A stretch of DNA of 64,000 nt, from contig NZ_CP104203.1 of the NCBI RefSeq assembly GCF_025244725.1, positions 372,001 through 436,000 of the forward strand. Reading direction: 5' to 3'. Every line of letters begins with the position of its first letter. Within the stretch, counting starts at the first letter, position 1. Shown piece after piece: positions 26,060 through 35,590 of this stretch. Source of the DNA: Chryseobacterium oranimense (GTDB lineage Bacteria; Bacteroidota; Bacteroidia; Flavobacteriales; Weeksellaceae). Below the pieces are notes generated by a model, which was given only the letters and a program-made list of their open reading frames with translations, searched no databases and was not told the origin of the DNA. A program made the position numbers and the translations under genes.

Positions 26060-27223
26060 TTAATAATCTACGTTAGATGTTTCATCACCAATGTTCCAGG
26101 TAAGACCGAAACGAAGGGTGTTATCCAATGCCGTATTGACTTTCGACATATTGATCAGATAAGAAATATCAAGTCCGAAAGAACGGTATTTTAATCCGAT
26201 ACCTGCTGTAGCGAACTGTCTTGCTCCCTGCTCTTCGCTTTCGTGGAAGTAACCTGTTCTTACTGCAAATGCATTGTCATAAGAATATTCCAAGGCACCA
26301 CTGTACATAATACTGTTCTTGTTTTTGAAAGATTTTCCGATTCCGGCAATAGGACCTACATTCGGAATTGCATACATTGGCTGTCTCGTATTTGGATCTA
26401 TACCCACATATTCTGATCCCGGAACAAGGATTTTTGAACCTTCTACACTAAGACCGATTTTGTTCATATCATCCAGGTACATATCGTATCCAACTCCCAA
26501 TCTTGCCATAGTAGGCAGGTAAGATCTGGATTCTTCATTTCCGGTGTAGTCTAGTTTAGGACCTAAGTTCTGAACAGCAAAACCAGCATTTACTTTACCG
26601 TCATATCCTCCGAAACTAGAGAATCTTGGAGAAGTATAGTATCCTGAAACGTCTACTGCAAAACTGTTGGCAGCTTTAAGGGTAGTATCGGTGTTGAAAC
26701 CTCCGGCTAAATCTGAACGGATGAATCTACCGGTAACAGCCATGGAGTACGAATCGGAAAGTTTCAGACCGTAGGCGACGTCGATGGAAAATTCATTAGG
26801 TTTTGAGGTACCCATAGAAGTGACTTCAGAACCTACCAATTGGGTAAGGTCTACCTGCCCCATATTGAAATAATAGATACTTGCTGAGATTGTAGATCTT
26901 TCTTCCTGTCCCAAAAATTTATGGAATGCCCCATATAGTAAAAATACATCATTGGTAAGCTTCCCCATATAAGGCGTGTAGTTAAGACCTATGGAAGAAC
27001 TTGTTCTGCTAAAAGGATATTTTGCCGCATTCCAGAATTGTGAAAATGCATCCGGTGAAGTTACCACCCCTTGATCTCCCATACCTCCAGCTCTTGCATC
27101 TGGTGCAATTCTTAGAAAAGGAGCTCCGGTTAATACTGGATTTATTTTACTTAAATCTTGCGAATAGCCTAAAAAACCAGCACTTAAACCAAATCCCAAA
27201 AGCAGTTTAGTAGTTAAATTCAT
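26060..27223 (-). CDS. porV: type IX secretion system outer membrane protein PorV
   Basis: 387 residues with a signal peptide (MNLTTKLLLGFGLSAGFLGY) and an outer-membrane beta-barrel rich in aromatic/glycine strands of the FadL/PorV type. The conserved opening NPVLTGAPFLRIAPDARAGG, followed by MGDQGV, and the SQFWNAAKYPFS segment are diagnostic for PorV/LptO. PorV takes cargo from the type IX translocon to the PorU sortase on the cell surface. It directly follows porU on the same strand (60 bp gap). Confidence 0.94.
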   Translation of the reverse strand: MNLTTKLLLGFGLSAGFLGYSQDLSKINPVLTGAPFLRIAPDARAGGMGDQGVVTSPDAFSQFWNAAKYPFSRTSSSIGLNYTPYMGKLTNDVFLLYGAFHKFLGQEERSTISASIYYFNMGQVDLTQLVGSEVTSMGTSKPNEFSIDVAYGLKLSDSYSMAVTGRFIRSDLAGGFNTDTTLKAANSFAVDVSGYYTSPRFSSFGGYDGKVNAGFAVQNLGPKLDYTGNEESRSYLPTMARLGVGYDMYLDDMNKIGLSVEGSKILVPGSEYVGIDPNTRQPMYAIPNVGPIAGIGKSFKNKNSIMYSGALEYSYDNAFAVRTGYFHESEEQGARQFATAGIGLKYRSFGLDISYLINMSKVNTALDNTLRFGLTWNIGDETSNVDY

Positions 27224-27283
27224 ATGTTGTCTTTTATATATTATCAGTTTTTTATAACAATTATTGTCTATGTATTATTTAAT

Positions 27284-30200
27284 TTATTTCAAAAGTACCA
27301 TTTTTTCTACAGCTGTAGCACTTCCTTTGCATTTTTCTTGATTTTGACTTTTTGCAAATATCTTAAAAATATACGTACCTTTTGCAACAGTTGACCCAAA
27401 ATCATCTCTTCCGTCCCATTCTATTGCCTGACGTGGCGTTCTAAAGCCCTGTAGGAACGGTTCTGCAACTACCGGCTGAGATAATGTTCTTACCAATTTT
27501 CCTGTAATTGTATAAATCTGAACATTTACATCTAAAATATCATCGCAGTTGTGCTCAAACTGGATGTACGTTTTATTGGTAAACGGATTCGGCCAGTTCA
27601 GCGGTCTGTTGATTACAAGATGCTGATCGGTCTCATCCTTAACTTCAAAGTTTAACGTAGCAGTTGTCGAATTATTGTTTATATCCCAAACTTTAAATGT
27701 TAATTGATGCTGGCCTATCGCAAGGTTTCTGAAAGGGTAGGTTACATTTCCTTTCTGATAGTCTGCAAGACCTGGGTTCAGACATCCGTTTCCTTCACCT
27801 GAAGCAAAGAAATCATTCAGAACAACCGTGTTGATAATCTGGCCGTCAAGGTAAACTGTAATGTCGTGACCTACACCGGATCCGGTAGAGTTAATTCCAG
27901 TATCATCAGTAACGCAAGCTAAAAGCATCGGATTCTGGTTGGTAATTCCGCCATCAGCAAAGTTGGTGTTATTCATATACAGCTTTACTTTAGGTGGTTC
28001 ATTATCATTGATTCCGTTCGGGTTGATATCACCCACCTGTACCGGCTGGTTATTGAATACATCGGTTACTCTATTGTCTGCATATCCAAGTATTCTTCCT
28101 TGTCCCACTGCATAGTTGATGTCTTTAGGAACATAAAATTCTACAGTGAATACTCCATTTACTGCCGTTCCGGAAGCTTTAACAATAGCACTTCCTTCTT
28201 CCGTGTAATCCATAACCGGAGCTAATACGCCGTCGTTATTCAAAGTTTTTTTGTTTAATCTCTTATCAAAAATATTGATGGAAACTCTTCCGTTGAAAGT
28301 GGTGTTAACCGTTCCGTTCGGATTGTTGATGTGTCCTTTTACTTTAATAAAATCCAGACCTCTGATCAATCCCGGAACCGGAGATTCAATATTGTCTATC
28401 ACAAGCTGTCTCTGAGGTCTGCTCAGTTTCATGGCAGGATCCCCAAGGAAGTTTACTTTCAGGTGGTCAATAGTAGCTCCTTTTTGCTTTTTCGCATTTA
28501 AATGGGCATACCCTAAAGTTTCAAAATCATCAGCGGTCAGCTTGAAAATGTTCTTGGTATAAAGATCCGTAAAGTTACGTCCGTAATCTACTCCGATGGC
28601 ACGGCTTGAAGTAATCATAGCAGCAGCTCCTCCTTGTTTAAGCTTAATGAACTGTTCTCCTGCAGAAGAAGTATTCGGCTCATCCCATAATGTGAATTCA
28701 CAGGTAATGGTAGATACAAACGGGAATCTGCTGTACACATTAGAGAAATTATTGGAATTCTGAATTTCTGTACTCGTTAATACCCTTTCCTGTGCCCATC
28801 CGTTAATACCCCCATGTCCGAAATAGAACAGATAAAGGCTGTTCCCTATATCATTGGAGATTGCCTGAGTCACCTGAGGGAATCTTTGTCCCGCTGCTGT
28901 ACTTTGAGCAGGGAAGGCATCCAGATATAATTTTCTGACATTATATTCTTTCAAATCCTGCTGACCCGGAGCCTCGAAAATACTGACAAGCGTATTATTG
29001 GTTACTTCATGGAAAGGGCTTCCGCCATCTTTGTCATCATCTACGACAAAATCAAGCTTCATTCGCCATTCCCCGAAAGGAGAGGACTGCCCCGGAAGGG
29101 CATTGTAATAAGCCAATGTTTTACTGATCATATTTCCTGCTTCTGTTACATTGGCTGCGGGAATTCTGCCCACAGGAAGGTCCGGCAGGTTGTTTTCGAT
29201 GGTAGACGCTGTTTGTGGCTGCGTCATTACAATATAATCGTCTGTTACAAAAGATCCGACGAAATCTGCCGAGTTCTCACCCTGGTAACCGGACACGATA
29301 TTGGAATTGCCGGAGATTCTGTTTTTATAGTCATAGGAAGCATCTCCTAAAATAAATACATATTTAAGCCTTCCGCTGTTGTTAAGTTTAGTGACGAAAT
29401 CTCTTATTGCAGTAAGGTCTCTGCTTCCGCTTCCGAATTCATTATAAATTTTAGCTGCGTCTACGATTTCTACAGTGTAATTGTTTTTCGTCTGATGGTA
29501 GCTGGCTAATCTCTGTGCCTGTCCCATCATTTCAGGAACAGTAATGATCAGGTAATCTACATTCTGAAGTCCGGAAAGGTTCTGGTTAGCCACTCTTTCC
29601 ACAAATTGTGGGTTATAGGCGGCATCAGCACGGAACGCTACAAATTCATTATTGAAATTAGGATCAGAAGTAATATAACCAAAATTGAAGCTGCCTGCAC
29701 CTGCTTTGTTTACTCTTCTGTTGGCATTGGTGATGTCCGTTACATCCCATACCTGCTCAAGATTTGCAGCATTGGAAATACTGAAGCCGTAATTGGTATT
29801 GGTTCCGCTGGTAAGTGAAAAGTCTCTGAAATTAAGCTGTGAACCGTTAAAAGCTAGGTTTTCCTTATATTGTACTTCTGCATAATCAAAATGGAAAACT
29901 CCATTGGGATTTACAGAAATATTAGGTGCATAATTAATAGTAATCTGATTTCCGCTCAGGTTGGATATTGTTCCGTCATATTTTAGCTGATAAAAATCAA
30001 ACCCGTATGTAGGAGTATTGGCCGGAACCGTCTGTGTGATCGGATTTTGGTTGTTGATCTTGAATTCAACAGTATTCTGCTGTGCTCTGTAGCCTATCAC
30101 CTGTGTTCTGTATTTTATAACATCTCCACCCTGTATCGGTGAAGCAGTAGTGAAGGTTACTGACTTATCTGTTGTAAAAGGAGCCTCTTCCACCCAGATT

Positions 30201-31183
30201 CTTCCTACTTTTAAAAGGTTCTTCTGGTCGTTGTTGATCACCTGATAATTATCAAACCTTGTGATCAGGTTACTGGCAGGCAGGTTTACATCAACAGGCT
30301 GCACTCTTTTGCCTAAACCTTTATCAAAATTGATGAAGTAGTAAGAGAAGTCATCATATATATTTTTAAGATTGTTGCTTCTGTCCGTTCTCGTGTCGAC
30401 TCTTTTGAACCCATTTCCGTTGGATGCATCATAAAGATTGTATCCATTTGGTCCCTGAGCATAAAACAGGGCATAGTCGCCGTCATTCCATACGCCGTCT
30501 TCTTCACCTACCACCTGGATGGCATTTTCCTGAAGTGCGCTGTATTTAGTATCCTGATTGTATTCCGGAAGCATGATACCGCCATTTCCATAAATCCTGA
30601 AATTTTTCGGATTTACAGAGGCCGGATTAATACCGTTATCTTTTAAAAACTGGGTGGTGATTTTAAATATCCCTGATCTGTCTACTTTAATCTTATAAAA
30701 TCCTCCGCTGGCAAGAGGATTTGCAGTACTTCCCACCTTGTTGGCAGTTCCTGATCTGAAATCGTTGGGAGCTGATGTTTCAGAAATATTAAATGAAGAA
30801 AGTCTTTGAACACGTCCTTTTACATTCTTAAATAAAGCGACGCTGATGCTGGCATACCTTTCTCCTTCCAACGTATAATAAGCAATATCTGCAATTTCAT
30901 AATCCGGCAGTCTGCCCTTATCCAGATCATATAATTCCTTGCCGGAAACGCTTTCCCAGGCCAGATCCGAAACTTTTAGCTGCTTTTCTCCTATTTTTTG
31001 TTTAGTTATGATAAAAACATTATTTTGGCTGAACGAAAAACCTTCATTTTTGAAATTTGGAAGATTTAATTTTGTGTCACCAAAATCTTGGATTTTAGAG
31101 CCTTCCCATTCTATGGCTTTTCTCTGAGCCCAAAGTGTTGATACAAAAGAGATTAGTAATAAAAAGGTGATTTTTTGTTTCAT
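27284..31183 (-). CDS. porU: type IX secretion system sortase PorU
   Basis: 1299 residues with a signal peptide and a gingipain-type (C25) peptidase domain. The catalytic histidine is in YFGHGGINGW near residue 790 and the cysteine in STITCEFTLWDEP near 829. The C-terminus (NWPNPFTNKTYIQFE, then GTYIFKIFAKS and MVLLK) resembles a type A sorting domain, which PorU is known to keep. PorU removes the sorting domain of secreted proteins and attaches them to surface lipopolysaccharide. It is followed by porV and divergent from gldJ, the standard flavobacterial layout. Confidence 0.95.
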   Translation of the reverse strand: MKQKITFLLLISFVSTLWAQRKAIEWEGSKIQDFGDTKLNLPNFKNEGFSFSQNNVFIITKQKIGEKQLKVSDLAWESVSGKELYDLDKGRLPDYEIADIAYYTLEGERYASISVALFKNVKGRVQRLSSFNISETSAPNDFRSGTANKVGSTANPLASGGFYKIKVDRSGIFKITTQFLKDNGINPASVNPKNFRIYGNGGIMLPEYNQDTKYSALQENAIQVVGEEDGVWNDGDYALFYAQGPNGYNLYDASNGNGFKRVDTRTDRSNNLKNIYDDFSYYFINFDKGLGKRVQPVDVNLPASNLITRFDNYQVINNDQKNLLKVGRIWVEEAPFTTDKSVTFTTASPIQGGDVIKYRTQVIGYRAQQNTVEFKINNQNPITQTVPANTPTYGFDFYQLKYDGTISNLSGNQITINYAPNISVNPNGVFHFDYAEVQYKENLAFNGSQLNFRDFSLTSGTNTNYGFSISNAANLEQVWDVTDITNANRRVNKAGAGSFNFGYITSDPNFNNEFVAFRADAAYNPQFVERVANQNLSGLQNVDYLIITVPEMMGQAQRLASYHQTKNNYTVEIVDAAKIYNEFGSGSRDLTAIRDFVTKLNNSGRLKYVFILGDASYDYKNRISGNSNIVSGYQGENSADFVGSFVTDDYIVMTQPQTASTIENNLPDLPVGRIPAANVTEAGNMISKTLAYYNALPGQSSPFGEWRMKLDFVVDDDKDGGSPFHEVTNNTLVSIFEAPGQQDLKEYNVRKLYLDAFPAQSTAAGQRFPQVTQAISNDIGNSLYLFYFGHGGINGWAQERVLTSTEIQNSNNFSNVYSRFPFVSTITCEFTLWDEPNTSSAGEQFIKLKQGGAAAMITSSRAIGVDYGRNFTDLYTKNIFKLTADDFETLGYAHLNAKKQKGATIDHLKVNFLGDPAMKLSRPQRQLVIDNIESPVPGLIRGLDFIKVKGHINNPNGTVNTTFNGRVSINIFDKRLNKKTLNNDGVLAPVMDYTEEGSAIVKASGTAVNGVFTVEFYVPKDINYAVGQGRILGYADNRVTDVFNNQPVQVGDINPNGINDNEPPKVKLYMNNTNFADGGITNQNPMLLACVTDDTGINSTGSGVGHDITVYLDGQIINTVVLNDFFASGEGNGCLNPGLADYQKGNVTYPFRNLAIGQHQLTFKVWDINNNSTTATLNFEVKDETDQHLVINRPLNWPNPFTNKTYIQFEHNCDDILDVNVQIYTITGKLVRTLSQPVVAEPFLQGFRTPRQAIEWDGRDDFGSTVAKGTYIFKIFAKSQNQEKCKGSATAVEKMVLLK

Positions 31184-31347
31184 GTTTATTATTGAAATTT
31201 CTGAATTACAAATAAAATGAAAATTTTAGAATTAAATTGTGATACAATAAAATTAATTTGTTAACGTTTTTCAAAAAAATCAAATGTTTACTTGATTTAT
31301 TGAATAATTTATTTTTTCTTTGTACTTTGAAAATATTTATATCGACT

Positions 31348-32949
31348 ATGAAAAAACTAAAGTTGTTTTCATTAATAGCATTAAGTTCTACACTTGCATT
31401 AACCAGCTGTGGCGGATCCGGGACCAGCAAAGGAGGCGGTACTAAAAAATTTGTCAGCAAGACGGGTTGGAAACCAAACGAAAAACAAGGTTGGTTTTTT
31501 GCAGGAAAGCAACAAAAACAGAAGGGGTGGCCAGGAATGGTATATGTAGAAGGTGGAACTTTTACAATGGGATTAGTGAAAGATGATGTTATGCATGATT
31601 GGAATAACACACCGCGCAGAATGCAGGTAAGTTCATTCTTCATCGGAGAAACAGAAATTACTAACTACGAATACCGCGAATACCTGACATGGTTGAAGTA
31701 TGTATTTCCACCAAGTGACCCTAGCTTTAAGGAGATCTATAACGGCGCTCTGCCAGATACTCTTTTATGGGACAACAAACTAGCTAGAAACGATTATAAT
31801 GAAACTTATCTTCGTTCTCCGGAATTCGATTACTACCCGGTAGTAGGAGTTTCCTGGACTCAGGCGAACAGATATTGTGAATGGCTTACAGACAGAGCGA
31901 ACGAAAAAGCTTTAATGCAGGCCGGAATTATTGCCAAAGATTTGTATATCAACGAATCCAATAACCAGGGAGGAACTGCTTTCAACATGGATAAATTCAA
32001 AGCGAATGATCCGGAAATGCAGGGATATATCAACGAGAAAAGAATGCAGCAAAAATCTGGTATGAAGACAACCAACCAGAGACTTCTTTCTGCAAACAGA
32101 GCTCCAAATGCTTCAATGGTTCAGAAGTTCAGACTTCCTACCGAAGTTGAATGGGAATACGCAGCTCTTGGAATGGCTAAAAACAGAGAATACAACCAAT
32201 ATTTAGGTAAAAAACCTGAAATCGAAAGATTAAGAGGTACCAAAGGAAGAGATAAAGGAATGTTCCTTGAAAACTTCAAAATGGGAAGAGGTGACTATTC
32301 AGGTATTGCAGGATGGAAAAACGACGGAGCTGCACAAACAGCAGACGTAAGACAATATCCATCTAACGATCTTGGAATCTACGGTATGTACGGAAACGTG
32401 TCTGAATGGACTGCTGACGTATACAGACCTATCATTGATGAAGATTTTAACGACTTCAACTACTATAGAGGAAATATGCCTCAGGCTATTGTAAGAAACG
32501 GTGACGGAACTTACAAAATGATCGACGAAGGTACGATCAAGTATGATACTCTAGCAGACGGAAGATTAGTATACAAAGGTTTACCTGGACAGTTTGAAAG
32601 AGAAACAGTTGCCGATCTTAGAAACTACAGAGATGGTGACAGACAGTCTTCTTTAGAATACTACAGAGCTTCAGATTCAGCTTCTTCATTTGATATGTAC
32701 AATGCTCCTAAGAGAAGATTTATTGTAGATGCAGGTGGAAGAGTAAAACTTCAGAAAGATACAAGAGACAGAACATCTGCAGTATCTAATGACGTAAGAG
32801 TTGTAAAAGGTGGTTCTTGGCAGGATACAGCTTATTGGCTGGATCCGGGACAAAGAAGATACAAAAATCAGGACAGAGCTTACGGATGGGTCGGCTTCCG
32901 TGTTGCACAGGATGCTAGAGCTAACGATAAAGGTAGAACTAGAAGATAA
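31348..32949 (+). CDS. gldJ: gliding motility / type IX secretion lipoprotein GldJ
   Basis: 533 residues from the ATG at 31348; the open frame goes further upstream, but only this start gives the lipoprotein signal (MKKLKLFSLIALSSTLALTS before Cys). The rest is an FGE-sulfatase (SUMF1-like) domain: WPGMVYVEGGTFTMG, FFIGETEITNYEYREYLTW, FRLPTEVEWEYAALG, GMYGNVSEWTADVY and the end VVKGGSWQDTAYWLDPGQRR. GldJ stabilises the GldK ring of the type IX machine. It lies divergent from porU and upstream of murF, and ends with a terminator. Confidence 0.94.
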   Translation: MKKLKLFSLIALSSTLALTSCGGSGTSKGGGTKKFVSKTGWKPNEKQGWFFAGKQQKQKGWPGMVYVEGGTFTMGLVKDDVMHDWNNTPRRMQVSSFFIGETEITNYEYREYLTWLKYVFPPSDPSFKEIYNGALPDTLLWDNKLARNDYNETYLRSPEFDYYPVVGVSWTQANRYCEWLTDRANEKALMQAGIIAKDLYINESNNQGGTAFNMDKFKANDPEMQGYINEKRMQQKSGMKTTNQRLLSANRAPNASMVQKFRLPTEVEWEYAALGMAKNREYNQYLGKKPEIERLRGTKGRDKGMFLENFKMGRGDYSGIAGWKNDGAAQTADVRQYPSNDLGIYGMYGNVSEWTADVYRPIIDEDFNDFNYYRGNMPQAIVRNGDGTYKMIDEGTIKYDTLADGRLVYKGLPGQFERETVADLRNYRDGDRQSSLEYYRASDSASSFDMYNAPKRRFIVDAGGRVKLQKDTRDRTSAVSNDVRVVKGGSWQDTAYWLDPGQRRYKNQDRAYGWVGFRVAQDARANDKGRTRR

Positions 32950-32970
32950 TATTATCAAAAAATACTTAAA

Positions 32971-33000
32971 AAAAACCTTCCGGATTTCCGGAAGGTTTTT
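32971..33000 (+). terminator. rho-independent terminator after gldJ
   Basis: AAAAACCTTCCGG (32971-32983) and CCGGAAGGTTTTT (32988-33000) form a 13-bp stem with a four-base loop, followed by TTATTTTT. It separates gldJ from murF. Confidence 0.88.
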
Positions 33001-33100
33001 TTATTTTTGAAGTATGAAATCGCTTTAGCTAAAGAGCCTAAAAACATTTGTACAGATTTGGCGATTGCATGTGACTTTTAAAAAAAATATATATTTCCAC

Positions 33101-34372
33101 ATGAATATAGAACAGTTTTATCCTTTATTTTTACAGTCAGATAAAGTGACTATCGACAGCAGAAAAGTTGGTAAGAATGATATTTTCTTTGCCTTTTCCG
33201 GTGATAACTTCAATGCTGCCACCTTAGCAGAAAAAGCTGCAGACGACGGAGCTCTGGCCGTGATCGTAGAAATGCAGGAGTTTGAAAATAAAGATAGAAA
33301 TATTTTCTATGTTCCTTCCACACTTGAATTTCTTCAGCAGCTGGCCGTTCATCACAGAAACCAGCTTAAAATTCCTGTTATAGGCCTCACGGGAAGTAAC
33401 GGGAAGACCACCACCAAGGAAATTATACATGCAGTTCTTTCAGAGAAATTCAATGTACAGTATACCTCAGGAAACTTAAACAACCATATCGGTGTTCCGT
33501 TAACTATTCTTTCCATAAAACCGGAGCACAAAATGGCAGTGGTAGAGATGGGAGCCAATCATCAGAAGGAGATTGAATTGCTATGTACCATTTCTCAGCC
33601 GGATTTCGGATATATTACCAACTTTGGAAAAGCCCATCTGGAAGGCTTTGGCGGATTTGAAGGAGTAATCAAAGGGAAATCTGAACTTTATGATTATCTG
33701 AAAAGCTACGGAAAAACCATTGTTGTCAATGAAAATGATCCCATACAGGCAGAAAAAACCGAAAACTATACTCCAAAAATTACCTTTGGAAAAGAGCATT
33801 CGGATTATCATTTCGGACTTCTTTCCGAGGAACACTTTGTAGGACTGGAATACCAGGGAATACATGCAGTTTCAAAACTGACAGGAGAATATAACTTTAC
33901 CAATTTATGCGCAGCAGCCAGCCTAGGTTTGTACTTCGGAATAGGCTTTGAAAAAATAAAACATGCTGTAGAAAATTATACGCCAACCAATATGCGTTCG
34001 CAGGTCGTAAAAAAGGAAAGCACCACGCTGGTTTTAGATACCTACAATGCCAATCCAAGCTCTATGAATGCCTCGCTGCATAATTTTGCCACTTTTGAAG
34101 GCCGTAAAACAGTCATCATCGGTGATATGCTTGAGTTGGGAGAGGAGAGTGTAAAAGAACATCAGAACATTCTGAATTTAGCCCGTGAGCTGGCATTTGA
34201 CCAAATCATTACAGTCGGAAAACACTTTAAAGCTGTCAATCCTTCATCACTGTCGTTTGAAAATACTGCGGAATTAATAGCTTATCTTCAAGAGAATAAA
34301 ATTCATTCTGAGAATATTCTTTTAAAAGGTTCACGCGGAATTGCGCTTGAGAAATCCATCGAATTTATCTAA
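33101..34372 (+). CDS. murF: UDP-N-acetylmuramoyl-tripeptide--D-alanyl-D-alanine ligase
   Basis: 423 residues. It adds D-Ala-D-Ala to the peptidoglycan precursor in the cytoplasm. The ATP-binding loop GLTGSNGKTTTKE is near 95-107, YTSGNLNNHIGVPLTI near 120-135 is a Mur ligase motif, and YNANPSSMNASLHNF near 317 matches the C-terminal domain of MurF. The start is the ATG at 33101; an ATG at 33065 would add 12 residues not typical of the family. Its place behind gldJ is conserved in flavobacteria. Confidence 0.94.
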   Translation: MNIEQFYPLFLQSDKVTIDSRKVGKNDIFFAFSGDNFNAATLAEKAADDGALAVIVEMQEFENKDRNIFYVPSTLEFLQQLAVHHRNQLKIPVIGLTGSNGKTTTKEIIHAVLSEKFNVQYTSGNLNNHIGVPLTILSIKPEHKMAVVEMGANHQKEIELLCTISQPDFGYITNFGKAHLEGFGGFEGVIKGKSELYDYLKSYGKTIVVNENDPIQAEKTENYTPKITFGKEHSDYHFGLLSEEHFVGLEYQGIHAVSKLTGEYNFTNLCAAASLGLYFGIGFEKIKHAVENYTPTNMRSQVVKKESTTLVLDTYNANPSSMNASLHNFATFEGRKTVIIGDMLELGEESVKEHQNILNLARELAFDQIITVGKHFKAVNPSSLSFENTAELIAYLQENKIHSENILLKGSRGIALEKSIEFI

Positions 34373-34523
34373 TAACTTTCCTGTTGAAAAGCCGGGAAGT
34401 CTGAAGCTGGAAGGTAGAGGTTATTAAGTTATGAAAACAACTATATTCCAGCTTTATTATCAGTTTTTATGGTAATTGCCGGAGGTGGAAAGTCTACTAA
34501 CTTCCAGTTTCAGCAAAATATCT

Positions 34524-35129
34524 TTATTTAGAATTCCAGAATTCTTCTACAATCAGTTTAATATTCTGGAAAGTGCTTGGGAAAACTTCATCTTCAATTT
34601 GTGTCGTGTTTTTCCAGGCTACTTCAGTAATTCCTTCTTCTATCTGTGGTTTTGAAGTGTCTTCACCATTAAAGTTCATTTCAAACCAATGCGTGCATTT
34701 AAGAATTTTTTCACCGTTTCTTTCAATATAAATATGATAGGTGGTATTAATGAATTTCACGAGTTCCACATCTTTCAATCCGGTTTCTTCCTCAATCTCC
34801 CTTACAGCAGATTCTTCGCGGGATTCGCCCTTCTCCATTTTACCCTTGGGAAGATCCCATTTGCCTAATCTTTTAATGAAAAGCAGATCTCCCTCAGGAT
34901 TATTGACAAGTCCACCGGCTGCTTCTATGATTCTGAAGAGCTTTTGAAACTCGTCCCAGATTTCTTCAATATTCTCACCGAAAACATTCAGCTCTTTTAC
35001 CGAGGTGTTTTCCAAAAGATCCAATGCAATCTCTAAAGTTGTGAAACTTTCGTACCTAAGCTCTTTTTCAAGATTCCCAGGATGCTTAGACAGCAATAAT
35101 TTTTTTTCGTTCACAAAAACTTTATACAT
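34524..35129 (-). CDS. NUDIX hydrolase
   Basis: 201 residues. A perfect Nudix box (GX5EX7REUXEEXGU) spans 96-118, beginning GKMEKGES and ending REIEEETGL. An N-terminal extension of about 68 residues (MYKVFVNEKKLLLSKHP...) is present in related flavobacterial proteins and has no known role. The substrate is a nucleoside diphosphate linked to another moiety, not further assignable. The gene is divergent from the SRPBCC gene, with promoter elements in the 40 bp between. Confidence 0.9.
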   Translation of the reverse strand: MYKVFVNEKKLLLSKHPGNLEKELRYESFTTLEIALDLLENTSVKELNVFGENIEEIWDEFQKLFRIIEAAGGLVNNPEGDLLFIKRLGKWDLPKGKMEKGESREESAVREIEEETGLKDVELVKFINTTYHIYIERNGEKILKCTHWFEMNFNGEDTSKPQIEEGITEVAWKNTTQIEDEVFPSTFQNIKLIVEEFWNSK

Positions 35130-35157
35130 ATATTTGTAAGAATTAAGAATTTAAATA

Positions 35158-35165
35158 CAAAAATA
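35158..35165 (-). promoter_or_regulatory. -7 element (TAttTTTG) of the NUDIX gene
   Basis: Minus-strand TATTTTTG at 35165-35158 matches the -7 consensus and lies 28 bases before the ATG at 35129. It abuts the ATG of the divergent gene (35170), so the -33 region would lie inside that coding sequence. Confidence 0.5.
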
Positions 35166-35169
35166 AAAA

Positions 35170-35559
35170 ATGAATTTAGAAGGACGAAAAATTATTGTTA
35201 ATAAATCATCTAAAGAGCTGTCTGAAATATTAAAATATCCTGAAAACTACAAAGATTTTATGCCGGACGGTCTTCAGAAATTTGAAACAAGAGATAACGG
35301 TTTTAAATTCGGACTTCAGGGAATGCCGGAAATCGCTTTGAAAATAGATGAGGTGGATGAGCAGAAAGCTGTTTTGAAGTCAGCAAGTTCAAGCCTTGAT
35401 TTTTCATTAACAGCTACTTTAAACCCGGTGAGCGAAAATCAAACTGAGGTTCAGATGCTTTTTGAAGGAAAATTCAATCCTTTTATCAAAATGATGGTAG
35501 AAAAGCCGCTTCAGAACTTCATTAATACTTTAACAGACAAGATAGAAGCTTATAAATAA
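35170..35559 (+). CDS. SRPBCC-fold protein of unknown function
   Basis: 129 residues with the length and pattern of the START/Bet v1-like SRPBCC fold: an opening strand with KIIVNKSSKELSEILKYPEN, central strands (FKFGLQGMPEIALKIDEVDE) and a C-terminal long helix (FNPFIKMMVEKPLQNFINTL). This fold makes a hydrophobic ligand pocket; the ligand is unknown. No signal peptide. A hairpin follows directly. Confidence 0.75.
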   Translation: MNLEGRKIIVNKSSKELSEILKYPENYKDFMPDGLQKFETRDNGFKFGLQGMPEIALKIDEVDEQKAVLKSASSSLDFSLTATLNPVSENQTEVQMLFEGKFNPFIKMMVEKPLQNFINTLTDKIEAYK

Positions 35560-35562
35560 ATC

Positions 35563-35590
35563 AAAAACCTTCAGAAATGGAGGTTTTTTT
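35563..35590. terminator. terminator between SRPBCC gene and anmK
   Basis: AAAAACCTTC (35563-35572) pairs, with one G-U, to GGAGGTTTTT (35579-35588) around a six-base loop. The convergent anmK ends at 35589, so the hairpin can end both transcripts. Confidence 0.7.
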